64,000 nt of DNA from Microthrixaceae bacterium (lineage in GTDB: Bacteria > Actinomycetota > Acidimicrobiia > Acidimicrobiales > Microtrichaceae): contig JACJWI010000006.1 of assembly GCA_020637215.1 (NCBI GenBank), forward strand, positions 124,001-188,000, in the 5' to 3' direction. How positions within the stretch are numbered: position 1 is the stretch's first letter; every line of letters starts with the position of its first letter. Shown piece by piece: positions 26,522 through 36,115 of the stretch. The translations under genes and the position numbers were made by a program. The notes beneath the pieces were generated by a model. That model ran no database searches and was not told where the DNA came from. It saw nothing but the letters and a program-made list of their open reading frames with translations.

Positions 26522-28735
26522 TCAGTCGGCGGAGCCGGGCACCACCCGGTGGGCGTCGTACACGCTGTCGATGCTGCGGATGCGGTTGAGCAGGGTGTCG
26601 AGGTGCGAGGCGTCGCCGAGCTCGAACTCGAAGCGCATCTTGGCCACCCGGTCGCTGCCCGAGTGGGTCTGGGCGCTGATGATGTTGACGTGGTTCTCGC
26701 TGAGCGTGGCGGTCACGTCCTGCAGCAGGCGGGGCCGATCGAGCGCCTTGACCTCGACGAGCGCCACGAAGTCTCCGACCGACTCGGTGTCCCAGTCGAC
26801 GTCGATCACCCGCTCCTGCTGGCCGTCGAGCAGCGACGTGGCGTTGGAGCAGTCGACCCGGTGCACCGACACACCTCGACCGCGGGTGACGAAGCCCATG
26901 ATGGCGTCACCGGGAACCGGCGTGCAGCAGCGGGCCATGCGCACCAGAACGTCGTCGTAGCCCTCGACGTGCACGCCCGCCGGCCGGGACCGGCGCCGAC
27001 CGTTGGTGGGCCGCACCGGGGTCGAGATGACCTCCTCACGCTCGCCCTCGGCGGTGCGCACCAGACGTCCGACCCGCGCCGCGGCGGCTTCGGGTGACAG
27101 GTGGTGCTCTCCGATGGCGACGTACATGGCGTCGACGGACTGGAAGCGCAGCTGGTCCGACACGTCGGACACGGCGCTGCCGCCCAGGACCCTCTGGACC
27201 GGTAGGCCCTCACGGCGCAGCGCCTTGATGAGGGCGTCGCGGCCGGCCTCGAGCGCGTCCTCACGCCGCTCGCGGGAGAACCACTGTCGGATCTTGTTCG
27301 ACGCGGACCGGGTGGCGACGAAGTCGAGCCAGTCCCGGCTGGGGCCCGCGCCGGCCACCTTCGAGGTGAAGATCTCGACCGTGTCGCCCGACGACAGCGG
27401 GCTGTCGAGCGGTAGCAGTCGACCGCCCACCCGTGCGCCGATGCAGCGGTGGCCCACTTCGGTGTGGATGGCGTAGGCGAAGTCGACCGGGGTGGCGCCG
27501 ACCGGCAGGGCGATCACGTCGCCCTGCGGGGTGAACACGAAGACCTCGTCCTGGTCCAGGTCGACCTTCAGGTTGGCCATGAACTCGCCGGGGTCGGTCA
27601 TCTCCTGTTGCCAGTCGACGATCCGCGTCAACCAGGCGACGTCCTCGGAGTGGCCCTCCTTGTAGGAGAAGTGGGCAGCCACCCCCCACTCGGCCCGGTG
27701 GTGCATCTCGGGGGTGCGGACCTGCACCTCGAGCGGTCGTCCGCCCGGGCCGATCACCGTCGTGTGCAGCGACTGGTACAGGTTGAACTTGGGCATGGCG
27801 ATGTAGTCCTTGAACCGCCCCGGCACCGGGGTCCACAGAGCGTGGATGGTCCCCAGCGCCGCGTAGCAGTCCTTGGACGAGTCGACGATCACCCGGATCC
27901 CGACCAGGTCGAAGATCTCGTCGAACGCCTTGCCCTTGACGACCATCTTCTCGTAGATGGACCACAGGTGCTTCGGTCGCCCGGTCACCTCGGCGGTGAT
28001 GTTGACCTCTTTCAGCCGCCCGGTGACCTCGTCGAGGATCTCGACCAGGAACCGGTCGCGCTCGGGGGTCCGGTTGGCGACCATGTGGTCGATCTCGGCG
28101 TAGCGCTTGGGGTGCAGCGCAGCGAAGCACAGATCCTCGAGCTGCTGCTTGACCTCCTGCATGCCCAGGCGGTGCGCCAGCGGGGCGTAGATGTCGAGAG
28201 TCTCCTGGGCGGTGCGCTCCTGCTTCCAGGCCGGCAACGCGGCCAGGGTCCGCATGTTGTGGAGGCGGTCGGCCAGCTTGATGACCAGGACCCGCAGGTC
28301 CTTGGCCATCGCCACCAGCATCTTGCGCATGGTGGCGGCCTGCTGGGCCTCCTTGGAGTCGAAGTGGACCCGTTCCAGCTTCGTGACTCCGTCGACGATC
28401 TCGCGCACCTCGGGACCGAAGCCGGCCTCGACCTCGTCGAGGGTGAGCACCGTGTCCTCGACGGCGTCGTGCAGGAGCGCGGCGGAGATGGTGACGTCGT
28501 CCATGCCGTAGCGGGCGACGATGCCCGCCACCGCCAACGGGTGGGTGATGTAGGGCTCGCCGGAGCGACGCAGCTGGCCCTTGTGGGACCCCGCCGCCAC
28601 CCGGTAGGCCTCGGTGATCGACTCGGTGGGCAGCTTCGGGTGGAACCGTCGGTACTGCTCGACGATCTCCTGGACCTCCATGGCCGGAGGCTGGGTGTGG
28701 CGCCGCCACGGCAGGACGCGCGTCACCGTCGCCAT
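26522..28735 (-). CDS. relA: Bifunctional (p)ppGpp synthetase/hydrolase RelA/SpoT
   Basis: Makes and degrades the stringent-response alarmone. 737 residues: HD hydrolase domain (about 45-200; LLHDAVEDTVL, VIKLADRLHNMRTL), synthetase domain (about 235-350; GIRVIVDSSKDCYAALG, KDYIAMPKFNLYQSLHTTV), TGS (about 395-455; VFVFTPQGDVIALPVGATPVDFAY), a helical/zinc-finger part (MARCCTPVPGDAIMGFV) and a C-terminal ACT domain. The intact HD motif indicates hydrolase activity. ATG has GGAGGG at a proper distance. Confidence 0.97.
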   Translation of the reverse strand: MATVTRVLPWRRHTQPPAMEVQEIVEQYRRFHPKLPTESITEAYRVAAGSHKGQLRRSGEPYITHPLAVAGIVARYGMDDVTISAALLHDAVEDTVLTLDEVEAGFGPEVREIVDGVTKLERVHFDSKEAQQAATMRKMLVAMAKDLRVLVIKLADRLHNMRTLAALPAWKQERTAQETLDIYAPLAHRLGMQEVKQQLEDLCFAALHPKRYAEIDHMVANRTPERDRFLVEILDEVTGRLKEVNITAEVTGRPKHLWSIYEKMVVKGKAFDEIFDLVGIRVIVDSSKDCYAALGTIHALWTPVPGRFKDYIAMPKFNLYQSLHTTVIGPGGRPLEVQVRTPEMHHRAEWGVAAHFSYKEGHSEDVAWLTRIVDWQQEMTDPGEFMANLKVDLDQDEVFVFTPQGDVIALPVGATPVDFAYAIHTEVGHRCIGARVGGRLLPLDSPLSSGDTVEIFTSKVAGAGPSRDWLDFVATRSASNKIRQWFSRERREDALEAGRDALIKALRREGLPVQRVLGGSAVSDVSDQLRFQSVDAMYVAIGEHHLSPEAAAARVGRLVRTAEGEREEVISTPVRPTNGRRRSRPAGVHVEGYDDVLVRMARCCTPVPGDAIMGFVTRGRGVSVHRVDCSNATSLLDGQQERVIDVDWDTESVGDFVALVEVKALDRPRLLQDVTATLSENHVNIISAQTHSGSDRVAKMRFEFELGDASHLDTLLNRIRSIDSVYDAHRVVPGSAD

Positions 28736-28804
28736 GTCGGACCCTCCTGGCGCCCAGGCGCCGCCGGGGACGGCGTCGATCGCTGGTCGTGCCGCACGTC
28801 CACC

Positions 28805-28810
28805 ACGCTA
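28805..28810 (-). promoter_or_regulatory. -10 element of relA
   Basis: TAGCGT upstream of relA predicts a leader of roughly 60 bases, unlike the leaderless neighbours, consistent with the clear ribosome site. Confidence 0.4.
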
Positions 28811-28847
28811 CCGAGCCCGCCCGGAGCGCCGTACCCGGCCGTGCGGC

Positions 28848-30083
28848 TCAGCGCTTCTTCTTGGTCTTGCGGGGACGGGGCGGCACCGAGCCGTACGGGT
28901 TCCGCGGCGCGGGTGCGGCATCGGCATCCCCGACAGTTGCTTCGGCCGGGTCGGTCGACGAGACAGGGTCGGTGGACCGATCCTCGACCGCCGTCGTCGA
29001 CGAGCGGGTCGGCCGGGAGGCGGTGCCGGTGGCCCCGCGTCGCGGACGGGCGGGGACGCCGGACGTCGCGGCGGCCGGGGCACCGGCGCTCGCGACGTGC
29101 CAGGTCGTGTCGGAGACGTCGACTCCCTTGGCGACCAGGCGTTCGCGGATCTGACGCCAGCGGGGCTCGCGCTCCTTGAGCCACGCGGTGACCGGCGGGG
29201 CCACGAACAGCGACGAGTAGGTCCCCGACACGAGGCCGATCAGCAGCGCCAGCGAGAAGTCGCCGAGCGTCTCCTGGCCGAACACGATCTGGCCCACCAC
29301 CAGGATCGAGATGACGGGGATGATCGTCACCATCGTGGTGTTGAGCGACCGCATGAACACCTGGTTCAGCGACCGTCGCATGATCGAGGTGTAGGTGTAC
29401 TGGCCGGATCGGCCGAAACGGGTCGCGTTCTCCTGGACGCGGTCGTACACGACGATCGTGTCGTACAGCGAGAACCCCAGGATCGTCAGGAACGAGATGA
29501 CCGTCGCCGGGGTGACCTCGATCTGGAACACCGAGTAGACGCCGACGGTGATGATGATGTCGTGGATCACCGCCACCATCGCGGCGATCGCCATCCGGGT
29601 CTCCAACCGCCAGGCGATGTAGGCCGCGACCAGGACCATGAACACGATGAGCGACAGGCGGGCCTGCGAGGTGATGTCGCTCCCCCACGACGGCCCGACG
29701 GTGTTGACCTTGACCTCGCCCTTCTCGAGTCCGGAGGCCGCGGCCAGGGCGTCCGCGGCCTTGGCCCCCTCGGCGACGTTGTCGACCCGTCCGGACACCC
29801 GGATGACCCGGCCGCCCTCGGTGGTGGTGGCCTCCTGGAACCGCTCGACCGCGCTGTCGCCGAAGTCGGCCAGAGCCGTGCGGGCCTGGGCCTCGGTGAA
29901 GGTCGCCGACGGGACCTCCCACACCGATCCGCCCTCGAAGTCGATCGAGAGGTTGAGGCCCCGGGTGACCATCGACGCCAGCGAGATGATGATGAGCACG
30001 GTCGAGACGATCCCGACCCGCACCCACAGGCGGGGGAAGTCGAAGTCGTTGCGCCCGCGGTAGAGATCCGACGCCAGGCCCAT
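28848..30083 (-). CDS. secF: Protein translocase subunit SecF
   Basis: Proton-driven accessory subunit that pulls exported proteins across the membrane with SecD. 411 residues from ATG 30083; the longer frame to 30230 lies inside secD. First membrane helix about 22-42, then the large external loop with DFEGGSVWEVPSATF, and five more helices (for example SFLTILGFSLYDTIVVYDRVQEN, LLIGLVSGTYSSLFVAPPV). The C-terminal 100 residues are a disordered Pro/Ala/Ser/Thr tail ending in Lys/Arg residues. Starts one base after secD. Confidence 0.97.
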   Translation of the reverse strand: MGLASDLYRGRNDFDFPRLWVRVGIVSTVLIIISLASMVTRGLNLSIDFEGGSVWEVPSATFTEAQARTALADFGDSAVERFQEATTTEGGRVIRVSGRVDNVAEGAKAADALAAASGLEKGEVKVNTVGPSWGSDITSQARLSLIVFMVLVAAYIAWRLETRMAIAAMVAVIHDIIITVGVYSVFQIEVTPATVISFLTILGFSLYDTIVVYDRVQENATRFGRSGQYTYTSIMRRSLNQVFMRSLNTTMVTIIPVISILVVGQIVFGQETLGDFSLALLIGLVSGTYSSLFVAPPVTAWLKEREPRWRQIRERLVAKGVDVSDTTWHVASAGAPAAATSGVPARPRRGATGTASRPTRSSTTAVEDRSTDPVSSTDPAEATVGDADAAPAPRNPYGSVPPRPRKTKKKR

Positions 30084-30084
30084 G

Positions 30085-31947
30085 TCAGGCCTCCTCTCCG
30101 GACGATGCGGCGTCTCCGGACGGCGCTGCTCCGCCAGTCGCGGTGACCGGCACCGGCTCGGATTCCGCTCGGGCACGGACGGCGGGCGCCAGGTCGTCGG
30201 TGGGGATCCCGAAGCGCCTCGGGTGCTCACCGTGGTGGGAGCGGGCCAGCACCAGGGCGGCCGGGCGCAGGAACACGTACGCCGAGATCAGGTCGAGGAT
30301 GGTGGCCACGCCCAGGTAGAAGGCGAAGCCGCGCACCGGGCCGACTGACAGCCAGTACAGGACGCCGGCACCGATCAGCGAGCTCATGTCGGCCTTGACG
30401 ATCGTCGAGTAGGCCGCGCCGAACGCCTTGTCGACCGACGGTCTCAGGCCCGCCCCGTTGCGCACGTCTTCCTTGATCGTCTCGAAGAACACGATGGAGC
30501 TGTCGAGGGAGATGCCGATCGACACCACGATGCCCACGACGCCGGCCAGGGTGACGGTCGCGTTGATCCAGCACATCACCACCCACAGGATCGACGCCGA
30601 GATGGTGAGGCTGCCGACCGTGGCCAGCCCGAGGAGGCGGTAGTAGAAGACCAGGTAGGCGCACACCAGGAACAGACCGATCGCCCCGGCGATGATGCCG
30701 GCCTGCAGCGCGTCGGCGCCCAGCGTCGCGGACACGGTCTCGGCCTGCTGGGCCTGCAGCTCGATCGGCAGCGAGCCGAACCGCAGCGCGACGGCCAGGC
30801 TCTTGGCCTCGTCCTCGTCGAAGGCGCCCGAGATCGAGATCGAGTCCCGGTCGAAGGTGGGGTTGTTGATCGTCGGCGCCGACAGCACCTCGGAGTCCAA
30901 CACGATGGCGAGTCGCCCGGGCTGGCCGTTGCTGCCGGGGCACTGCGCCGCACCCGAGTTGCACAGCGCGGCTGCCTTGTTGAACAGGTCGATGCCGTCC
31001 TTGCCCTTGCGGAACACCGGGTTGACCTGCCAGCGGCCGTCCTGGCCCAGCCCGGCCGTCGCGGTCTCGACCGCCCGCCCGGTCAGCATGGTCGGACCGA
31101 GCTTCATGACGTTGCCGTCCTTGTCGGCCAGGTTGACCTCGGCGTCGGCCTTGTCGTCCTCGGGCGGGGTGGTCTGGGTGCCGAGCGCCTGCTCGAGCTG
31201 GTACAGCTGACCGAACTTGGAGTCGAAGGCGTTGACCCCCCACTGGTTGAGCGGCGGCGGGGTGGTGGTCGTGGTGGTGGCCGGTGCGGTCGTCGTGGTG
31301 GTGCCGCCCTGCTGGCCGGTCAGGCGGCTGCGGTTCCCGCCGGATCGGGTGGGGTCGACGGTGGTGGCCGGACCCGCGGTCGTGGTCGGCGCCGCGGTCG
31401 TGGTCGGCGCCTCGGTCGTCGGCGGCGCCTCGGGGGTGGTCTGCGGGTTGGCGGCCGCCTGCTTCTGCTGCTCCTCGGTGGCGACCTGGGCCGCGGTGAC
31501 CCCTTCGGGGATCTTCAGCTCCTTGCGGAGCTTGGCGATCTCCGCCTCGGCCTTCTTGCGGTCCTTGCCCTTGGGGATCACGCCGACGTCGGCGAGGACG
31601 GGCCGGAAGCGCAGCTCGGCGGTCTTGCCGACGATGTCGAGGACCTGCTGCTGGTCGGTGGCACCGGGGAGCTGCACGATGATCGTGTTGCCCTGGCGGG
31701 AGACCTCGGGTTCGGCCACCCCGAGGGCGTCGACGCGCTTGCGGATGATGCCGATGGCCTGATCGAGCTGCTCGGGCGAGACCGAGTCGTCGACCTTGCC
31801 GTCCTTGACCGGCTGGAGGTTGACCGAGATACCGCCCTGGAGGTCGAGGCCGAGGGTCGGGGTCTTGCCCAGAGCGATGGTGACCGCGACCAGGCCGTAG
31901 GCCACGACCATGGTGGCGATCACGTATCTCAACGGGTGCTTGGTCAT
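30085..31947 (-). CDS. secD: Protein translocase subunit SecD
   Basis: Partner of SecF. 620 residues: N-terminal helix, LGLDLQGGISVNL, first periplasmic domain interrupted by a long Thr/Pro/Ala-rich linker (about 165-240), second domain with SISGAFDEDEAKSLAVALRFGSLPIEL, then helices with VGIVVSIGISLDSSIVFFETIKED and VKADMSSLIGAGVLYW. The linker is an insertion relative to enterobacterial SecD. Order yajC-secD-secF is standard. Confidence 0.97.
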   Translation of the reverse strand: MTKHPLRYVIATMVVAYGLVAVTIALGKTPTLGLDLQGGISVNLQPVKDGKVDDSVSPEQLDQAIGIIRKRVDALGVAEPEVSRQGNTIIVQLPGATDQQQVLDIVGKTAELRFRPVLADVGVIPKGKDRKKAEAEIAKLRKELKIPEGVTAAQVATEEQQKQAAANPQTTPEAPPTTEAPTTTAAPTTTAGPATTVDPTRSGGNRSRLTGQQGGTTTTTAPATTTTTTPPPLNQWGVNAFDSKFGQLYQLEQALGTQTTPPEDDKADAEVNLADKDGNVMKLGPTMLTGRAVETATAGLGQDGRWQVNPVFRKGKDGIDLFNKAAALCNSGAAQCPGSNGQPGRLAIVLDSEVLSAPTINNPTFDRDSISISGAFDEDEAKSLAVALRFGSLPIELQAQQAETVSATLGADALQAGIIAGAIGLFLVCAYLVFYYRLLGLATVGSLTISASILWVVMCWINATVTLAGVVGIVVSIGISLDSSIVFFETIKEDVRNGAGLRPSVDKAFGAAYSTIVKADMSSLIGAGVLYWLSVGPVRGFAFYLGVATILDLISAYVFLRPAALVLARSHHGEHPRRFGIPTDDLAPAVRARAESEPVPVTATGGAAPSGDAASSGEEA

Positions 31948-32046
31948 TCTCGTCCTCGTCGATGGGGCCGGGTCAGGGTACCGGCCCGACGGCGGGACGC
32001 GGATGATGCGGGCCGCCCTTCCCGCCTTCCCCCGGGGTGGGACCGC

Positions 32047-32562
32047 CTACTTCTTGCGGGAGCCCGCCTTGGCCGTCCCCTTGGAGGAGGCGCTGCGGGC
32101 CGCGCCGACGCCGGTCCCCTTGGACGCGGTTCCCTTGGAAGCGGCTCCCTTGGCGGTCGAGCTGCGGACGTCGACGGCGTCGGCGTCGCGCTCGCGGGAT
32201 GCTGCGGCACCCCCACCGAACATGCCGCCGAGCAACCCGCCCTTGGCCGGGGCGGCGTCGGGGTCGGGTTCGGCCATCGAGCGACCGATCGAGCCCTTGG
32301 CCACCCGGATCACCACGTCGTGGTCGATCTCGAGGTGGACCAGGCCGTCCTCGATGTGGGTGATCTGACCGACGATGCCGCCGGTGGTCATGACCTCGTC
32401 ACCGACCGACAGCGAGCTGATCAGCTCCTGCTGACGGGCCTTCTGCTTGCGCTGGGGCACGACCATCAGCCAGATCAGCAGGCCGAAGGGGACGATCAGG
32501 ATCAGGATGCCGAGGGGGCTTCCCTGGCTCTCGGCGGCGAGGAGGGGGGCGAGCGCGTTCAC
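32047..32562 (-). CDS. yajC: Preprotein translocase subunit YajC
   Basis: Single-helix accessory of SecDF. 171 residues: helix LGILILIVPFGLLIWLMVV (about 13-31), the conserved DEVMTTGGIVGQITHIEDG, then a long tail with repeated SKGTASKGTG units ending in GSRKK. GTG 32562 is 8 bases after TACCAT, indicating a leaderless mRNA; the frame extends to 32601 but no start is better supported. Confidence 0.92.
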   Translation of the reverse strand: MNALAPLLAAESQGSPLGILILIVPFGLLIWLMVVPQRKQKARQQELISSLSVGDEVMTTGGIVGQITHIEDGLVHLEIDHDVVIRVAKGSIGRSMAEPDPDAAPAKGGLLGGMFGGGAAASRERDADAVDVRSSTAKGAASKGTASKGTGVGAARSASSKGTAKAGSRKK

Positions 32563-32570
32563 GACCCGAG

Positions 32571-32576
32571 ATGGTA
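32571..32576 (-). promoter_or_regulatory. -10 element of yajC-secDF (leaderless)
   Basis: TACCAT eight bases before the yajC GTG; separates the sec genes from tgt upstream. Confidence 0.5.
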
Positions 32577-32624
32577 GGGCGGAGGGGTGCGACCCGGGCA
32601 ATCAGACCCCGGGGGTCAAGGCAC

Positions 32625-33761
32625 TCACCCGAGGCCGGGACCGGATCCGGACCAGACCCCGGCGACCTCGGCGCGCAGCCCGTCCAACCGGCCGGCGGCG
32701 ATGGCGGCCCGGATGCGGGCGACCAGGCCGAGCATCCAGGTCAGGTTGTGGACCGTGCACAGCGACGCGGCGGCGGGCTCACCGACCGCGGTGAGGTGGC
32801 GCAGGTAGCCGCGGGAGTAGGTCGCGCACGTCGGGCACGGGCAGTTCGGGTCGATCGGGTCCTCGGAGCGGGCGAACTCGGCGCGCTTGATGTTGAGCCG
32901 ACCGGCGTCGGTCAACAGCGTGCCGTGGCGGGCCAGTCGGGTGGGCAGCACGCAGTCGAACATGTCGACACCCCGGGCGACCGCCTCGACGATCGACAGC
33001 GGGTCCCCCACCCCCATCAGGTAGCGGGGCTGGTCGACGGGGAGGTGCTCGAGCGCGGCGTCGAGGGCAGGCAGCATCTCCTCGCGGGTCTCCCCCACCG
33101 ACAGGCCACCGACCGCGTAGCCGTCGAAGTCGAGCTCGACGGTGCGCTGGGCGGACTCGGCGCGCAGGTCGGTCTCGGTGCCGCCCTGCACGATGCCGAA
33201 CAGCGCCTGGTCTCCGGTCCGCCTGTGTGCGGCGCGGGCCCGTGCCGCCCACGACGCGGTCGTCTCGAGCGCGTCGCGCAGCGCGGCCCGACTCGACGGC
33301 AGCGCCGCGCACACGTCGAGGACCATCTGGATGTCGGCGCCGAGCAGCTCCTGGGTGGCGACCGCACCCTCGGGGGTGAGCAGGTGGGTGCTCCCGTCGT
33401 AGGTGGAGCGGAACTCGGCGCCGCCGTCGTGCAGCTTCGGTCCGAGCGAGAACACCTGGTAGCCGCCCGAGTCGGTCAGCGTGAGTCCGTCCCAGCCCGA
33501 GAACGCGGCCAGGCCGCCGAGCTCGGCCACCACCTCGGCGCCGGGGCGCAGCATCAGGTGGTAGGTGTTGGCCAGCAGCACCTCGGCGCGGGTCCCGTCC
33601 GCCGCGGCCAGGCCCGTCAGCTCGTGGGTCATCAGCGCCCGGATCGAGCCGCGGGTGGCGACCGGCATGAACAGCGGCGTGCGGAACGCGCCTCGGGCGG
33701 TGTGCACCGTGCCGGTGCGGGCCCGCCCGTCGCGGTGCTCGACGTCGATCGTGAGCTTCAC
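32625..33761 (-). CDS. tgt: tRNA-guanine transglycosylase (queuine/preQ1)
   Basis: Exchanges guanine 34 for preQ1 in GUN-anticodon tRNAs. 378 residues. LTDSGGYQVFSL holds the catalytic/acid-base Asp, GIVQGGTETDLR and GGLSVGETREEM bind substrate, DCVLPTRLARHG the nucleophile region, and CPTCATYSRGYLRHL the zinc site. The GTG start overlaps the queA stop (GTGA). Confidence 0.97.
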   Translation of the reverse strand: MKLTIDVEHRDGRARTGTVHTARGAFRTPLFMPVATRGSIRALMTHELTGLAAADGTRAEVLLANTYHLMLRPGAEVVAELGGLAAFSGWDGLTLTDSGGYQVFSLGPKLHDGGAEFRSTYDGSTHLLTPEGAVATQELLGADIQMVLDVCAALPSSRAALRDALETTASWAARARAAHRRTGDQALFGIVQGGTETDLRAESAQRTVELDFDGYAVGGLSVGETREEMLPALDAALEHLPVDQPRYLMGVGDPLSIVEAVARGVDMFDCVLPTRLARHGTLLTDAGRLNIKRAEFARSEDPIDPNCPCPTCATYSRGYLRHLTAVGEPAAASLCTVHNLTWMLGLVARIRAAIAAGRLDGLRAEVAGVWSGSGPGLG

Positions 33762-34807
33762 CCGACCACCCCGACGTCGGCCCGCTCCGGCGGCTCGGCT
33801 CGTGCCAGGAGCATCGCGTCGCCGAAGGACAGGAACCGGTAGCCGTCGGCCAACGCCGTGGCGTACAGGTCACGCCAGCGGGGGCCGACGAACGCCTGCA
33901 CCAACGCCAGCAGGCTGGTGCGGGGCAGGTGGAAGTTGGTGACCATCGCGTCGACGACGGCGAAGCGGTACCCGGGGGTGATGAACAGGTCGGTGCGGCC
34001 CGACGGCTCGCCGCGGGTGGCCCGCGACTCGAGCGCCCGAACCGAGGTGGTGCCCACCGCCACCACCCGGCCGCCGTCGGCCCGGGTGCGCTCGACCGCC
34101 TCCCACGTGGCAGCCGGCACCGAGTATCGCTCGGTGTGGATCGCGTGGTCCTCGACCCGCTCGGTCGACAGCGGACGGAACGTGTCGAGGCCGACGACCA
34201 GCTCCACCGCCGCCGTCGCCACCCCGCGCCGGGTCAGCTCGGCGAGGAGCCGGTCGGTCAGGTGCAGACCCGCGGTGGGCGCCGCCGCGGACGCGGGTCG
34301 GGCCGAGAACACCGTCTGGTAGCGCTCGGCGTCGGTCAGCCGCTCCCCGATGTACGGCGGCAGCGGCATCTCCCCGGCGTGCTCCAGCGCGTCGAGGAGC
34401 GGGACGTCGCTGTGGGGTCGTACGAGCTTGCGGCCGTCGCCGACGTCGGGACCGATGTCGAAGCGGAGGCCGCCGGCGGTGGCGTCGACCACGTCGCCGG
34501 GGCGCAGCTTGCGGGCCGGGCGGCACAGCACCTCCCACCAGCCGTCGTCGCGCTCCTCGAGCAGGAGCACCTCGCCCGTCCCCCCGCTGGCCCGTTCGAT
34601 CGGCACCCGGGCCGGCAGCACGCGGGTGTCGTTGAGGACCAGCAGGTCGCCGGGGCGCACCAGCTCGGGCAGCTCGGCCACGGTCCGGTGCTCGGGGTCC
34701 CGTCCCGGGCCGCGGTCGACCAGGAGCCGTGCCGCGTCACGCGGTTCGATCGGCACCTGGGCGATGGCGCCCTCGGGCAGGTCGTAGTCGAGCTCGTCGG
34801 TGCGCAT
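33758..34807 (-). CDS. queA: S-adenosylmethionine:tRNA ribosyltransferase-isomerase
   Basis: Adds epoxycyclopentanediol from SAM to preQ1-tRNA, the step after Tgt. 349 residues: DELDYDLPEGAIAQVP at the start, VLNDTRVLPARV, GEMPLPPYI, PTAGLHLTDRLL, VELVVGLDTFRPL, HTERYSVP, and the C-terminal VTNFHLPRTSLLALVQAFVG. Pairs with tgt, indicating queuosine synthesis in this lineage. Confidence 0.97.
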   Translation of the reverse strand: MRTDELDYDLPEGAIAQVPIEPRDAARLLVDRGPGRDPEHRTVAELPELVRPGDLLVLNDTRVLPARVPIERASGGTGEVLLLEERDDGWWEVLCRPARKLRPGDVVDATAGGLRFDIGPDVGDGRKLVRPHSDVPLLDALEHAGEMPLPPYIGERLTDAERYQTVFSARPASAAAPTAGLHLTDRLLAELTRRGVATAAVELVVGLDTFRPLSTERVEDHAIHTERYSVPAATWEAVERTRADGGRVVAVGTTSVRALESRATRGEPSGRTDLFITPGYRFAVVDAMVTNFHLPRTSLLALVQAFVGPRWRDLYATALADGYRFLSFGDAMLLARAEPPERADVGVVG

Positions 34808-34828
34808 CGGGGCCGGCGGGTCGGCCGG

Positions 34829-35977
34829 TCAGAACCCCATGGAGCGACCGATGATCTCCTTCATGATCTCGGTGGTCCCGCCGTAGATCGAGGTGATGCG
34901 GGCGTCGGTCCAGGCCCGCGCGATCGGGTACTCGTTCATGTAGCCGTAGCCGCCGTGCAGCTGCATGCCGGTGTCGGCCACCCGCTTCTGCAGCTCGGTG
35001 GTCCACCACTTGGCCATCGACGCCTCCTCGGCGGTGAGGCGGCCGTCGTTGAGCAGCTCGACGCAGCGGTCGACGAACGTCTCGGCGATCGTCACCTCGG
35101 TCTCCATCTCGGCCAGCTTGAAGCGGCTGTTCTGGAAGGTGCCGATCGGTTGGCCGAACGCGGTGCGCTCCTTGGCGTAGTCGATCGTCCAGGTGAGCAT
35201 CGCCCGGCAGTGCGCCACCGCGGCCGCCGCGATCGACAGCCGCTCCTGGGGCAGGTTCTTGACCAGCAGCACGAAGCCCTGGCCCTCGTCGCCCAGGCGG
35301 TTGGCCACCGGGACGCGGACGTCGGTGAAGAACAGCTCGGCGGTGTCCTGGGCGTGCATCCCGACCTTGTCCAGGTTGCGGCCCCGCTCGAAGCCCTCCA
35401 TGCCCCGCTCGACGACGACGATCGACATGCCCTTGTGCTTCTGGGTGGGGTCGGTCTTGCACGCGACCAGGACCAGGTCCGCGTGGATGCCGTTGGTGAT
35501 GAAGGTCTTGGAGCCGTTGAGCACGTAGGTGTCGCCGTCGCGGATGGCGGTGGTGGTCATCGACGCCAAATCCGACCCGATGCCCGGCTCGGTCATGGCC
35601 ACCGCGGTGATCAGCTCGCCAGAGGCGATGCCCGGCAGCCAGCGCTGCTTCTGCTCGTCGGTCGTGTAGTCGAGGAAGTAGGGCAGGCAGACGTCGTTGT
35701 GCAGCGTCATGCCCAGGCCGTGGGGGTACAGGTCGGCCCGGGTGAGCTCCTCGACGATCACCTGGCTGTAGCGGAAGTCGTCGACGCCCGCTCCGCCGTA
35801 CTGCTCGGGCACGGCCATGGCCAGGAACCCGGAGGCGCCGGCCTTGGCGAACACGTCGCGGTCGACGATCTCGGCCTCGGTCCAGGCCTCGCGGTGCGGG
35901 ACCATCTCGCGGTCGAGGAACGTCCGGAACGCCTCGCGGAACATGTCGTGCTCGTCGGTGAAGTGGTCGCGTTGCAC
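34829..35977 (-). CDS. Acyl-CoA dehydrogenase
   Basis: FAD enzyme that introduces the 2,3-double bond into acyl-CoA. 382 residues from GTG 35977 with a GAGG site; the longer frame to 36085 is unsupported. MTEPGIGSDLASM and FITNGIHADL are FAD/substrate signatures, YAKERTAFGQPIGTFQ and LHGGYGYMNEYPIARAWTDARI typical of the family. YGGTTEIM, with Gly where medium-chain enzymes have the catalytic Glu, points to the long-chain or isovaleryl-type group. Substrate unknown; placement between queA and ruvB appears incidental. Confidence 0.93.
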   Translation of the reverse strand: MQRDHFTDEHDMFREAFRTFLDREMVPHREAWTEAEIVDRDVFAKAGASGFLAMAVPEQYGGAGVDDFRYSQVIVEELTRADLYPHGLGMTLHNDVCLPYFLDYTTDEQKQRWLPGIASGELITAVAMTEPGIGSDLASMTTTAIRDGDTYVLNGSKTFITNGIHADLVLVACKTDPTQKHKGMSIVVVERGMEGFERGRNLDKVGMHAQDTAELFFTDVRVPVANRLGDEGQGFVLLVKNLPQERLSIAAAAVAHCRAMLTWTIDYAKERTAFGQPIGTFQNSRFKLAEMETEVTIAETFVDRCVELLNDGRLTAEEASMAKWWTTELQKRVADTGMQLHGGYGYMNEYPIARAWTDARITSIYGGTTEIMKEIIGRSMGF

Positions 35978-36115
35978 TGGGTGACCTCGGGAGTGGGGGG
36001 TTGCGGTGGTGGGGTGGTTGGGTGCGATGGCCCGGCCCTGCGCCGGCAGGTCCGGACCGTTCAGATGTGCCTCCCAGACTCCCACGCGGACGGTCCTGCG
36101 ACCGAACCGGGCCGG